Source: Rhodoferax sp. OV413
GTDB taxonomy: Bacteria; Pseudomonadota; Gammaproteobacteria; Burkholderiales; Burkholderiaceae_C
Direction of reading: 5' to 3'
DNA length: 62,304 nt
Assembly (NCBI GenBank): GCA_945861785.1
Contig: CAMAWD010000031.1
Location: forward strand, 1 to 62,304
The notes under the pieces were generated by a model that saw only the letters and a list, made by a program, of their open reading frames with translations, had not been told where the DNA came from and did not search any database. The position numbers were made by a program, and so were the translations under genes. Below, piece after piece: positions 38,492-47,580 of the stretch (the stretch's first letter is position 1; the number at the start of each line of letters is the position of its first letter).

Positions 38492-39667
38492 ATGTCCATC
38501 ATCGACAAAAACACCACATTCCAGGGTTATCGCCGCGAAAACGGCCGGGTCGGCGTGCGCAACCACGTCATCATCCTGCCGCTGGACGACCTGTCCAACT
38601 CCGCCGCCGAGGCGGTGGCCCACAACATCAAGGGGGCGATGGCCATTCCCCACTCTTATGGCCGGCTGCAATTCGGCGCCGACCTGGACTTGCATTTCCG
38701 CACCGTGATCGGCACCGGCTGCAACCCGAACGTGGCCGCGGTGGTGGTGATCGGCATCGAAGACGGCTGGACGCAGAAGGTCGTGGACGGCATCAAGGCA
38801 ACCGGCAAACCGGTGGTAGGTTTCGGCATCGAGTTGCACGGCGACCACGACACCATCATGCGTGCATCCAAGGCAGCACGCGAATACGTGCAATGGGCCA
38901 GCGAAAAGCAACGCGAGACCTGCGCCATCTCCGAGTTGTGGGTCAGCACCAAATGCGGCGAAAGCGACACCACCAGCGGCTGCGGCGCCAACCCCACGGT
39001 AGGCAACGCATTCGACAAACTGCACCCCCTGGGCTCCACCTTGTGTTTCGGCGAGACCACCGAACTCACCGGCGGCGAACACATCGTGGCAGCACGCTGC
39101 GCCAGCGATGCCGTGCGCGAGCAGTTCATGTTCATGTTCAACCGCTACCAGGACGTGATCAACCGCCACAAGACCAGCGACCTCTCCGACAGCCAGCCGA
39201 CCAAGGGCAACATCGCCGGCGGCCTGACCACCATCGAAGAAAAGGCCCTGGGCAACATCCAGAAGATCGGCCGGGTCTGCACCGTCGACGGCGTGATCGA
39301 CAAGGCCGAGGTGCCGACCCACCCGGGGCTGTGGTTCATGGATTCGAGCAGCGCTGCGGCCGAGATGGTCACGCTGTGCGCCGCATCGGGTTATGCCGTG
39401 CATTTCTTCCCCACCGGCCAGGGCAACGTGATCGGCAACCCGATCCTGCCGGTGATCAAGATCTGCGCCAACCCGCGCACCGTGCGCACCATGAGCGAAC
39501 ACATTGACGTCGACACCACCGGACTGCTGCAGCGCGACATCACGCTCGACCAGGCTGGCGACAAGCTGCTGGAGAACATGCTGCGCACAGCCAACGGCCG
39601 CCTCACAGCCGCCGAGGCACTCGGACACCGCGAGTTCTCGCTGACGCGCCTGTACGAAAGCGCGTGA
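38492..39667 (+). CDS. suyB: UxaA-family large subunit, probable (2R)-sulfolactate sulfo-lyase beta subunit
   Basis: 391 residues of the galactarate dehydratase/altronate hydrolase C-terminal family: [74 protein letters not shown] and [12 protein letters not shown]. The Cys residues in KCGES and SGCGAN could hold the metal or cluster. Start [11 protein letters not shown] at 38492. The pattern agrees well with my memory of SuyB proteins, and the separate SAF subunit upstream supports it. Desulfonation would release sulfite. Confidence 0.74.
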   Translation: MSIIDKNTTFQGYRRENGRVGVRNHVIILPLDDLSNSAAEAVAHNIKGAMAIPHSYGRLQFGADLDLHFRTVIGTGCNPNVAAVVVIGIEDGWTQKVVDGIKATGKPVVGFGIELHGDHDTIMRASKAAREYVQWASEKQRETCAISELWVSTKCGESDTTSGCGANPTVGNAFDKLHPLGSTLCFGETTELTGGEHIVAARCASDAVREQFMFMFNRYQDVINRHKTSDLSDSQPTKGNIAGGLTTIEEKALGNIQKIGRVCTVDGVIDKAEVPTHPGLWFMDSSSAAAEMVTLCAASGYAVHFFPTGQGNVIGNPILPVIKICANPRTVRTMSEHIDVDTTGLLQRDITLDQAGDKLLENMLRTANGRLTAAEALGHREFSLTRLYESA

Positions 39668-39672
39668 CCGGC

Positions 39673-40602
39673 ATGGCGCGCATCGTCATCACCGAGATCA
39701 TGGACGCGCCGGCGGTGGCGCGCCTGCAGGCACACCACGACGTCCTGTATGACCCGCTGCTGGTGGACGATTCGCCGCGCCTGCTGGCCCTGGCTGCCGG
39801 CGCCGATGCGCTCATCGTGCGCAACCGCACCCAGGTGCGCGGCGAGTTGCTGGCCGCACTCGGGAAATGCCGGGTCATCGGCCGCCTGGGCGTGGGCCTG
39901 GACAACATCGATGTGACGGGCTGTGAAGCCCGCAACATCGCGGTGATACCGGCAACCGGGGCCAACGCGCTCAGCGTGGCCGAATACGTGATCACCAGCA
40001 CCATGTTGCTGCTGCGTGGCGCCTTCATGTCCACATCCGATGTCGTGGCCGGCAAGTGGCCGCGCAATGCGCTTGGCAATCGCGGCCGCGAAACCGCCGG
40101 CAAGACGCTCGGCATCATCGGGTTCGGTTCGATCGGCCAACTCACCGGGCGGCTGGCCCGCGGGCTCGGCATGAACGTGGTCGCATTCGACGCCATGATG
40201 AACGAGGACGCACCGGCGTTCCAGGGCAGCGGCGTCAAATGCACCGGGCTACAAGACCTGATCCTGCAGTCCGATGTGGTCACCTTGCATGTTCCCCTGG
40301 TGGACGGCACGCGGGGCCTGTTCGATGCGCAACGCATCGCCTCGATGAAACCGGGCGCGATCCTGATCAACACTTCGCGCGGGCCGATTCTCGACCTGCA
40401 GGCAGTCGGTGCGGCCCTGCGTTCGGGGCACCTTGGCGGAGCAGCGGTGGACGTGTTCGACGTGGAGCCCCTGGTTGCCACGCCATCACTGGCCGACTGC
40501 CCGAACCTGCTGCTCACACCGCACATATCGGGCGTCAGCAGCGAGTCGAACGACCGGGTCTCGACGCTCATCGCCGACAAGGTCCTGGAGGGTTTGCGCT
40601 GA
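39673..40602 (+). CDS. slcC: D-2-hydroxyacid dehydrogenase, probable (S)-sulfolactate dehydrogenase
   Basis: 309 residues. GRLGVGLDNIDV, the NAD-binding GFGSIGQLTGRLARGLG with acidic residue in VVAFDAM, the catalytic Arg in LINTSRGPILDLQ, a Glu in FDVEPLVATP and the catalytic His in LLTPHISG. In Chromohalobacter, SlcC of this family oxidises (S)-sulfolactate to sulfopyruvate. Its position between suyAB and a ComC-like gene fits that racemising pair. The ATG at 39673 is preferred over GTG 39664. Its stop overlaps the next start (TGATG). Confidence 0.7.
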   Translation: MARIVITEIMDAPAVARLQAHHDVLYDPLLVDDSPRLLALAAGADALIVRNRTQVRGELLAALGKCRVIGRLGVGLDNIDVTGCEARNIAVIPATGANALSVAEYVITSTMLLLRGAFMSTSDVVAGKWPRNALGNRGRETAGKTLGIIGFGSIGQLTGRLARGLGMNVVAFDAMMNEDAPAFQGSGVKCTGLQDLILQSDVVTLHVPLVDGTRGLFDAQRIASMKPGAILINTSRGPILDLQAVGAALRSGHLGGAAVDVFDVEPLVATPSLADCPNLLLTPHISGVSSESNDRVSTLIADKVLEGLR

Positions 40603-41612
40603 TGGCCCAACTCACACTGGCGCAAGCCACCGAACTGGTCGACCGGGCACTGCGCAAGGCCGGCGCCAACGGGGCCATGGCCTCATCCACTGCCCGCGCG
40701 CTGGTGCTGGCCGAGTCCCAGGGCCTGGCCTCCCACGGGCTGAGCCGCGTGCCCCAATACACAACGCACCTTCGCAACGGCCGCGCCCTGGGTGGCGTGG
40801 TTGCAGAAGTCGTGCGCCGCAAGGGGGCAGCCCTGCTGGTGGACGCAAAACAAGGCCTGGCGTTTCCCGCCTGTGACCTCGCAATCAGTCAGGCAGTGCA
40901 GGCCGCAAGAGAGCTCGGCGTGAGTTTTGCCGGCGTCACCAACAGCCACCATGCCGGTGTGCTGGTCGACCACCTGCGCCCCGTGGCGGCAGCTGGCATG
41001 GTCGGCCTGGCTTTCACCAATTCGCCAGCGGCGATGCCGGCTGCCGGTGGCAGGCATCCGATCTTTGGCACCAACCCGGTGGCGGCGATATTTCCGCGCC
41101 GCAATACCGACCCGCTGATGATCGACCTGTCGCTCAGCGAGGTCGCCCGCGGCAAGCTCATGGTTGCCGCCAAAGAGGGCAAGTCCATCCCCCAGGGCTG
41201 GGCCCTGGATGCGGCCGGCCAACCCACCACCGACCCCAAGGCCGGCATGATGGGTTCGATGCTTGCGATCGGCGCCGTCAGCAGCCCCAAGGGCGCCATG
41301 CTGGCACTCATGGTGGAACTGCTGGTCACCGCGGTGATCGGCGCGCAGTTCGGTTTCGAGGCATCCTCGTTCTTCGTCGACGAGGGCAACCAGCCGCGGA
41401 TCGGGCAAGCCTTCATCCTGGTGGACCCCGGCGCGCTGGCAGGCTCCGATCGGTACTTTGACCGCATCGAGACACTGGTCACCGAGATGCTGAAAGACGA
41501 CGGCGTGCGAATTTCCGGTGCGCGGCGCCTGGTGCTTGAACGCGCGGCACAATCCGCCGGCATCACCATTCCCGACGCCCTGCGGGCCCAACTCGAAACC
41601 CTCGCCGGCTGA
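40602..41612 (+). CDS. comC: Malate/L-lactate dehydrogenase-2 family oxidoreductase, probable (R)-sulfolactate dehydrogenase
   Basis: 336 residues of the Ldh_2 family: SQGLASHGLSRVPQYTTHLR, NSHHAGVLVDHLRPVA with the active-site His, AFTNSPAAMPAAGG, GTNPVAAIFP and GSMLAIGAVSSPKGAMLAL. ComC reduces sulfopyruvate to (R)-sulfolactate, so together with SlcC it would turn the S form into the R form that SuyAB accepts. One-base overlap with slcC. A generic malate or other 2-hydroxyacid role cannot be excluded. Confidence 0.7.
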   Translation: MAQLTLAQATELVDRALRKAGANGAMASSTARALVLAESQGLASHGLSRVPQYTTHLRNGRALGGVVAEVVRRKGAALLVDAKQGLAFPACDLAISQAVQAARELGVSFAGVTNSHHAGVLVDHLRPVAAAGMVGLAFTNSPAAMPAAGGRHPIFGTNPVAAIFPRRNTDPLMIDLSLSEVARGKLMVAAKEGKSIPQGWALDAAGQPTTDPKAGMMGSMLAIGAVSSPKGAMLALMVELLVTAVIGAQFGFEASSFFVDEGNQPRIGQAFILVDPGALAGSDRYFDRIETLVTEMLKDDGVRISGARRLVLERAAQSAGITIPDALRAQLETLAG

Positions 41613-41639
41613 GTGCCAGCGCTCCAACGGAACCACACC

Positions 41640-42611
41640 ATGCAAAGACGCCACCTTGTCGCAAGCGCCGCCGCCAGCGCACTTCTCGGACTGCCGGGCC
41701 TTGCGCACGCACAGGAGTTCCCTCGGGCCGGCATGACGGTCAAGTACATCGTCCCGTTTCCACCGGGCGGACTGACCGATGTGATGGCGCGCTCCGTTGC
41801 CCAGAAACTTGCCGAAGTGCTCAAGGTGCCGGTGGTGGTCGAGAACAAGGCGGGCGGCAACGCGCAGATCGGCGCCGATCTGGTGGCCAAGTCGGCGCCG
41901 GACGGCAGCAACCTGCTGGCCATCACGCTGGCGCATGCGGCCAACGTCACGCTGTTCCCGGATGCGTCCTACAACCTGTTGCGCGACCTGCGCCCCGTGG
42001 CCCTGCTGGTCGGCTCTCCGATGCTGGTGGTGGTGCCGGCGAACAGCCCCATCACCGACTTCAAGGACCTGATGCGCGTCGCCAAGACCCGCACGCTCAA
42101 CGCCGGCTCCAGCGGCAACGGCACGCCACCGCACCTGACCATGGCCCTGTTCAACGACATCACCCAGTCGACGATGACACACGTGCCCTACCGCGGCGGC
42201 GCCCCGGCCATCGCGGACCTGCTTGGCGGCCAGATCGACATCATCTTCTCCAACTTCCCCGAATCGGTCGCGCATGTGAAGGCGGGCAAACTCAGGGCCC
42301 TCGCGCTGTGCAGCCCGACGCGCAACGCGATGGTTGCCGACGTACCCACCACGATCGAGGCTGGCATGCCGGCGCTGCAGGTGGAAAACTGGACGGCCGT
42401 CATGGCGCAGGGCAAGACACCCGACGCGATCATCGAGCGTTATTCACGCGAGATCGTCAGGATCATGGCCGCGCCCGACCTGGCGGAGCGCGCGACCCAG
42501 CAGGGGTTCCGCATCAACGCCAAGGGCTCGGACGAGTTTGCTGCGTTTCTCAAGAGCGAGATCGATCTGTGGGGCCGCGTCATCAAGGCGGCGAAAATCA
42601 CGGCGGGTTGA
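41640..42611 (+). CDS. Bug-type (TctC family) periplasmic solute-binding receptor
   Basis: 323 residues with an exported N-terminus (MQRRHLVASAAASALLGLPG, cleaved near AHAQE). Family marks: VKYIVPFPPGGLTDVMAR, VVVENKAGGNAQIGADLVAK, GTPPHLTMALFN and VPYRGGAPAIADLLGGQID. These receptors bind carboxylates for tripartite tricarboxylate transporters. As the last gene of the suy operon it may bind sulfolactate or a relative. No TctA/TctB membrane genes are in the window, so it would use a partner encoded elsewhere. Confidence 0.93.
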   Translation: MQRRHLVASAAASALLGLPGLAHAQEFPRAGMTVKYIVPFPPGGLTDVMARSVAQKLAEVLKVPVVVENKAGGNAQIGADLVAKSAPDGSNLLAITLAHAANVTLFPDASYNLLRDLRPVALLVGSPMLVVVPANSPITDFKDLMRVAKTRTLNAGSSGNGTPPHLTMALFNDITQSTMTHVPYRGGAPAIADLLGGQIDIIFSNFPESVAHVKAGKLRALALCSPTRNAMVADVPTTIEAGMPALQVENWTAVMAQGKTPDAIIERYSREIVRIMAAPDLAERATQQGFRINAKGSDEFAAFLKSEIDLWGRVIKAAKITAG

Positions 42612-43743
42612 AAGGGCTGCCCCGGCCCTGGCTCGAGCGCCGCGCCACGATCTTCGGCGCCACCACCCGGTGCCGGCGTGAGGGTGTCCGGCCCTCGGAC
42701 AACGCGGCCCAGGTGGCCAAAAGCTGCCTGGCACACACCTGGCCAATGGCATAGGGCGACACGCTCACCGTGCTGATGCCGCCGGGCAACTGGCGCGAAA
42801 TCGGGAAATCCCCGAAACCCAGCAGGGCCAGTTCACGGGGCACGTCGATCTGCGCCTCGATCGCACCGAGGTAGGCGCCGGCCGCGAAGTTGTCGCTGGC
42901 GAACGCTATCGCGCCTGGCAGGCCCGCCTTCTGCATGGCGGTGAATGCGGCACGCCCTGCGGCCATGGGTTCGATCCGGGGCGCCTCACAGACACGCACC
43001 CGTGCACCGGCCGCCGTGATGGTGGCCACGAAGGCCTGTGCCCGTTCGTGCGCACGGAAGTCCTCCCGCACGCCGCTGTCAACGTAGCCGAAGTCCCGAT
43101 GGCCCTGCTGCAGCATGTGTGCAGCCATCATGGTCCCCACCGCCTGGTGGCTGAAACCCACCTGCACGAAGCTGCGGTCCGCCGGGTCGTGGTCCCACAT
43201 CTCCAGCACCGGAACACCGTCGGCCTGGGCCTGGCGCATCATGGCCAGCGCAGCGTCGGTGTGCCGCCGACCGGTGACCACCAGCGCCGACGGCGACCAG
43301 CCCAGCACGGCGCGCATCTGCTCTTCCTCGCGTTCGACGGAATAGTTGGTAGAGGCCAGCAGCAGTTCCATGCCGCGCGGCTGCAGTATGTCGGTCAGGC
43401 CCTGCACGGTCTCGGCGAAGGTCGCGCTGGCGATGTTCGGAATGATGGCCGCCACCACGCTGGACCGTCCGCTGGCCAGCATGCCGGCATGTTTGTTGGG
43501 TGTGTAGCCGGTCAGTGCCAGGGCCGCGTCAATGCGCTGCGCCGTGACGCCTGCCACGCGCTGCGGTTCGCGCAGGTAACGCGACACCGTCATGGTGGTC
43601 ACGCCCGCGTGCCGCGCGACAGTGGCCTGGGTCGCGCGGCCATGGCCACGCCCGCGCGGCGAGTCCTCCTTGGCGTCCGCAGTCCCCGGGCCAAAACCGG
43701 AAAGCGCCCCAGGTGATGCAGATGACTTGTTAGGGTTTGCCAC
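42598..43743 (-). CDS. LacI-family transcriptional regulator
   Basis: 381 residues from GTG 43743. After a 37-residue basic/Ser-rich lead comes the HTH TQATVARHAGVTTMTVSRYL and the hinge NKHAGMLASGRSSVVAAIIP, then the periplasmic-binding-protein-like domain (AFASDNFAAGAYLGAIE, LALLGFGDFPISRQLPGGIST). It belongs to the GntR/gluconate-repressor-like branch of LacI proteins. It is divergent from the IlvD/Edd gene; the palindrome at 43771 lies between them. Its 3' end overlaps the Bug gene by 14 bp. Confidence 0.93.
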   Translation of the reverse strand: MANPNKSSASPGALSGFGPGTADAKEDSPRGRGHGRATQATVARHAGVTTMTVSRYLREPQRVAGVTAQRIDAALALTGYTPNKHAGMLASGRSSVVAAIIPNIASATFAETVQGLTDILQPRGMELLLASTNYSVEREEEQMRAVLGWSPSALVVTGRRHTDAALAMMRQAQADGVPVLEMWDHDPADRSFVQVGFSHQAVGTMMAAHMLQQGHRDFGYVDSGVREDFRAHERAQAFVATITAAGARVRVCEAPRIEPMAAGRAAFTAMQKAGLPGAIAFASDNFAAGAYLGAIEAQIDVPRELALLGFGDFPISRQLPGGISTVSVSPYAIGQVCARQLLATWAALSEGRTPSRRHRVVAPKIVARRSSQGRGSPFNPP

Positions 43744-43770
43744 GATGACAACTCGGTTGATGGATGTTAA

Positions 43771-43784
43771 TGTTAGCGCTAACA
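43771..43784. promoter_or_regulatory. LacI-family operator, perfect 14-bp palindrome
   Basis: TGTTAGCGCTAACA is fully self-complementary with the central CG-type core (AGCGCT) of LacI/GalR/GntR operators. It lies 27 bp upstream of the regulator start and 29 bp upstream of the dehydratase start, so one site can repress both directions. Confidence 0.88.
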
Positions 43785-43813
43785 AGCATGCAGCGCCATC
43801 CGTGAAAACACCC

Positions 43814-45544
43814 ATGAAGACCCTTGCCGAATTGCGCTCCCGCCGCTGGTTCGCCGACCAGGGCATGCGCGGTTTTGCGCACCGCCAGCGCATGCAGCAG
43901 CAAGGCGTGCGGCGCGAAGACCTGATGGACAGGCCGATGGTGGCGATCATCAACACCTGGAGCGACCTGTCGCCCTGCCATGCCCATCTGAGGGAGCGCG
44001 CGCAAGCCGTGAAACGCGGCATTCTGCTGGCCGGCGGTTTCCCGGTGGAACTTCCCGCCATGAGCTTGGGCGAGGTGATGGTCAAACCCACCACCATGTT
44101 GTACCGCAACTTCCTGGCCATGGAGGTCGAGGAACTGCTGCGCAGCCTGCCTTGTGATGGCGTGGTGCTGCTGGCGGGTTGCGACAAGACCACGCCCGGC
44201 ACGGTGATGGGTGCGATGAGCATGGACATTCCCACCGTTTTTTGTCCGGCCGGGCCGATGCTCAACGACCGGGTCGTGAAGGGCGGCGTCACGCGCACGG
44301 TCGGCGCCGGCACACACACCCGCATGTACTGGGACGAATACCAGGCCGGCCATCTGGGTGCCGACGAGCTCCAGCGCCTCGAATCGCGCATGACGCGCGC
44401 GCCGGGCACCTGCAACACCATGGGTACGGCGTCCACCATGACGTCGATCGTCGAAGCACTGGGCCTGACGCTACCGGGCGCGAGTGCGATCCCGGCCATG
44501 GACTCCGCCCACACCCGCATGGCCACGGACTGTGGGCAACGCATCGTCGAGATGGTCTGGGAAGACCTGAAACCTTCTCGGCTGCTCACGCGCGGCAGTT
44601 TCACCAACGCGATGGCGGTGCAGATGGCGCTGGGCGGCTCCACCAACGCTGCGGTGCACATCATTGCCATGGCGCGGCGCGTCGGCATAACACTGACCAT
44701 CGACGATCTCGACGCCATGGCACGCCGGGTGCCGGTGCTGGCCAACCTGTTTCCCAGCGGAGACCGCCTGATGGAGGATTTCTACTATGCCGGGGGCCTG
44801 CCCGCCTTGATGCAGGTGATCCGCGCCGAGTTGTCGATCGGCGAGATGACTGCCAACGGCAAGACTGTCGGCGACAACATCGCCTTGGCTGAAGTACTCG
44901 ACCCGGAGGTCATCCGGCCGCTGGACAAGCCCGTCAGCAATGCCGGCGCCCTGGCCGCGCTGCACGGCAACCTGGCGCCGTTTGGCGCCGTGATCAAACC
45001 CAGCGCCGCGTCGGAAAGGCTCATGCGCCACACCGGACGGGCGTTGGTGTTCGACAGCCAGCCCGAGATGCTCACAGCGATGGCCGACCCCCTGCTTGAC
45101 TGCGACGAAAACACCGTGCTGGTATTGCGCAACGCCGGCCCGGTGGGCGCCCCGGGCATGCCCGAATGGGGCAACCTGCCGATCCCCAAAAAGCTGCTCC
45201 AGGCCGGCGTGCGCGACATGCTGCGCATGAGCGATGCGCGCATGAGCGGCACCCACTACGGCACCTGTGTGCTGCACATTTCGCCCGAAAGCGCTGTGGG
45301 CGGGCCGCTGGCTTTGGTGCACACTGGCGACCTGATCGAACTCGACGTTGCGCAACGCAGGCTGCACCTGCAGGTCAGCGACGAAGAACTTGCGCGCCGG
45401 CGCACCGCCTGGAGCGCCCCGGTGCAGCCGTTCCGGCGTGGCTACACCAAGCTGTACCAGGCGCATGTGACGCAGGCCCACGAGGGCTGCGACTTCGACT
45501 TCCTGCAGGGCACCGAACCCACCCCAGAACCCGCCATTTACTGA
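43814..45544 (+). CDS. IlvD/Edd family sugar-acid dehydratase
   Basis: 576 residues. Likely iron-sulfur ligands: Cys in NTWSDLSPCHAHL, in LLAGCDKTTPGTVMGAMS and in GTCNTMGTASTM; also GGSTNAAVHIIAMAR, GPVGAPGMPEWG and DARMSGTHYG. The family dehydrates aldonic acids (gluconate, arabinonate, xylonate, sulfogluconate) or dihydroxy acids. The sugar-acid branch is likely because a LacI regulator and an HpcH/HpaI aldolase flank it. Start 43814 (MKTLAELRSRRWF); an ATG at 43760 would place the operator within the gene. Confidence 0.88.
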   Translation: MKTLAELRSRRWFADQGMRGFAHRQRMQQQGVRREDLMDRPMVAIINTWSDLSPCHAHLRERAQAVKRGILLAGGFPVELPAMSLGEVMVKPTTMLYRNFLAMEVEELLRSLPCDGVVLLAGCDKTTPGTVMGAMSMDIPTVFCPAGPMLNDRVVKGGVTRTVGAGTHTRMYWDEYQAGHLGADELQRLESRMTRAPGTCNTMGTASTMTSIVEALGLTLPGASAIPAMDSAHTRMATDCGQRIVEMVWEDLKPSRLLTRGSFTNAMAVQMALGGSTNAAVHIIAMARRVGITLTIDDLDAMARRVPVLANLFPSGDRLMEDFYYAGGLPALMQVIRAELSIGEMTANGKTVGDNIALAEVLDPEVIRPLDKPVSNAGALAALHGNLAPFGAVIKPSAASERLMRHTGRALVFDSQPEMLTAMADPLLDCDENTVLVLRNAGPVGAPGMPEWGNLPIPKKLLQAGVRDMLRMSDARMSGTHYGTCVLHISPESAVGGPLALVHTGDLIELDVAQRRLHLQVSDEELARRRTAWSAPVQPFRRGYTKLYQAHVTQAHEGCDFDFLQGTEPTPEPAIY

Positions 45545-45557
45545 TCGGCACCGCACC

Positions 45558-46355
45558 ATGAACAATCCGTTTTCTGACCTGCTCGCCCGCAAGGACCTGA
45601 GCGCCGGTTACCCGGTCGGCACTTTCGTGATGTCGGCCTCGCCGCTGGCGGCCGAGGCCATGGGCCACGCCGGTTTCGACTGGGCCGTGGTCGACATGGA
45701 GCACACGCCGCTGGACCTCTCCACCCTGGTGCAACTGTTGCAGGCGATCGCCGGCACCCCGATGCTGCCGATTACGCGGGTGCCCTGGAACGACACGGTG
45801 ATGGTCAAACGCGTGCTCGACGCCGGCGCGCAGACGGTCATGTTCCCGTTTGTCCAGAACGCCGACGAGGCGCGCAGCGCAGTGGCGGCATGCAAGTACC
45901 CGCCCCAGGGTGTGCGGGGAATGGCGGCGATGAGCCGCGGCTCGCGTTTTGGCACGGTCAAGGACTATTTCAAGGTGGCCAACCAGGGGGTGAGCGTGCT
46001 GGTGCAGGTGGAGACACCCGAGGCGATGTCCCGCATTGACGAGATTCTGGCCGTGCCCGGCGTGGACTCGATTTTCATGGGCCCGGGCGACCTGAGCGGG
46101 GCCATGGGCCACACCGGCAACCCGATGCACGCCGAGGTGGTGGCGCTGATGGCCGCCGGTGTCAAGCGTTGCCATGCGGCGGGCAAACCCGTTGGCACCG
46201 TGGGGGGCACGGCCGAGGCGGTGGCCACCTACCGGGGGGCCGGTTTCGACTACATCGGTTGCGCGTCCGACATGGGCCTGATGATGCGCCAGTGCGCGGC
46301 CGTGTTGTCGGCGATCCGGGCGCAGGATATTCGTGTAGACACCTCGGGGTACTGA
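45558..46355 (+). CDS. HpcH/HpaI-type class II aldolase
   Basis: 265 residues. SPLAAEAMGHAGFDWAVVDM with EHTPLD, the Arg in ITRVPWNDTVMVKRVLDAG, metal ligands Glu in VQVETPEAM and Asp in FMGPGDLSGAMG, and AGFDYIGCASDMGLM at the end. It cleaves 2-keto-3-deoxy acids to pyruvate plus an aldehyde. Start lies 13 bp after the dehydratase, so the two steps (dehydration, then aldol cleavage) are translated together. The KDSG aldolase of the sulfo-Entner-Doudoroff pathway belongs to this family, as I recall. Confidence 0.92.
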   Translation: MNNPFSDLLARKDLSAGYPVGTFVMSASPLAAEAMGHAGFDWAVVDMEHTPLDLSTLVQLLQAIAGTPMLPITRVPWNDTVMVKRVLDAGAQTVMFPFVQNADEARSAVAACKYPPQGVRGMAAMSRGSRFGTVKDYFKVANQGVSVLVQVETPEAMSRIDEILAVPGVDSIFMGPGDLSGAMGHTGNPMHAEVVALMAAGVKRCHAAGKPVGTVGGTAEAVATYRGAGFDYIGCASDMGLMMRQCAAVLSAIRAQDIRVDTSGY

Positions 46356-46356
46356 G

Positions 46357-47400
46357 ATGCAAGACCGCTCCTTCACCCCTCTGCCCGCCGCCGTCTGCGC
46401 CCAGCCAGTCGCGATCGCGGCACGGCGCCGCGCCTTGGTCCTGGGCGCTGCAGCGATCACCCTGGCCAGCCTGCTACCGGCAGGCCCGGCGGCAGCCCAG
46501 GCCTGGCCGGCGAAACCGATCAAACTCGTGGTCGGCTTTCCGCCGGGTGGTGGCATCGACATCGTGGCGCGCAACCTGCAGCCCGGCCTGCAGGAAGCAC
46601 TTGGCCAGCCGGTCATCGTCGAATACAAACCCGGTGCTGGAGGGGTGCTGGCAGCGGGTGAGCTGATGCGGGCCGCACCGGACGGCTACACCATCCTGGT
46701 GGCCAACCTGGGGCCGTTCGTTCTGGCGCCCAACATGGTGGCCAAGCGCCCGTTCGATGCCACCCGGGATTTCACCTGGATTGCACAGACATCCGGCTCC
46801 GGTTTCATTGGAGCCATTCCCGCGACCCACCCGGCCAACACCCTGCAGGAGTTTGTCGCCTGGGCACGCGCCAACACCGACAAGGCCAACTACGCCTCAG
46901 GCGGCAGTGGCTCCATCACCCACCTGAACGGCGAACTGCTGAACCAGGCGGCCGGCACCAAGCTGGTCCACGTGCCTTACAAGGGCTCAGCGCCCGCGGT
47001 GCAGGACCTGATCGGGGGGCAGACCCATTTGATGGTGGACGTGGCCGCAGTGCTGATGCCCCACATCCAGAGCGGCAAGCTCAAGGCCATCTACGTCACG
47101 GACGCGCAACGCATTGCGCAGCTACCTGCAGTTGCCACAGCGCGCGAGGCGGGTTTCCCGGCCCTGGAAGCTTCGGGTTGGCAAGGCATCGTCGGCCCCG
47201 CCGGCATGCCCCGCGACGTGGTCAACAAGCTGGCCAAAGCCCTGCGCGACACCCTGGCCAAGCCCGACGTGCGCCAGAAGTTCGCCCAGACCGGCTCGGC
47301 AGTGATGGAACGCGGCCCGGACGAATTCAACACCTTCGTCGCCGCCGAGGTGGGTCGCTGGGTGCCGGTCATACGCGCCTCTGGTGCCACCATGGACTAG
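46357..47400 (+). CDS. Bug-type (TctC family) periplasmic solute-binding receptor
   Basis: 347 residues with a long exported N-terminus (basic lead, then LVLGAAAITLASLLPAG and AAAQAW). Family marks IKLVVGFPPGGGIDIVARNL, VIVEYKPGAGGVLAAGE, HLNGELLNQAAGTKLVHVPY and KGSAPAVQDLIGG. Begins 1 bp after the aldolase stop. Likely the receptor for the acid used by this operon; as with the receptor at 41640, no membrane partner is present here. Confidence 0.93.
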   Translation: MQDRSFTPLPAAVCAQPVAIAARRRALVLGAAAITLASLLPAGPAAAQAWPAKPIKLVVGFPPGGGIDIVARNLQPGLQEALGQPVIVEYKPGAGGVLAAGELMRAAPDGYTILVANLGPFVLAPNMVAKRPFDATRDFTWIAQTSGSGFIGAIPATHPANTLQEFVAWARANTDKANYASGGSGSITHLNGELLNQAAGTKLVHVPYKGSAPAVQDLIGGQTHLMVDVAAVLMPHIQSGKLKAIYVTDAQRIAQLPAVATAREAGFPALEASGWQGIVGPAGMPRDVVNKLAKALRDTLAKPDVRQKFAQTGSAVMERGPDEFNTFVAAEVGRWVPVIRASGATMD

Positions 47401-47403
47401 GCC

Positions 47404-47568
47404 ATGGCGAGCGTCCAGCGGCATCAGGTCCGCAAGTCCTGCGACGGCAAGACCGCCGCCATCCACGGCATCGACCTGGCGATTTCGCACGGCGAATTCG
47501 TGGTCTTCGTGGGGCCGTCAAGTTGCGAATTGCGCGGCGAAGCGCGCACCAGGAACAAGGTGGACTGA
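47404..47568 (+). pseudogene. N-terminal remnant of a sugar-type (UgpC/MalK-like) ABC ATPase
   Basis: 54 codons: MASVQRHQVRKSCDGKTAAI, then HGIDLAISHGEFVVFVGPSS and CELRGEARTRNKVD. The start matches MalK/UgpC-type ATPases up to the Walker A motif, where GPSGCGKST is broken to GPSSCE and the remaining 300 or so residues are gone. It suggests this operon once contained an ABC sugar importer, now replaced or supplemented by the Bug receptor. Confidence 0.8.
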
Positions 47569-47580
47569 AGGGCTGAAGAC

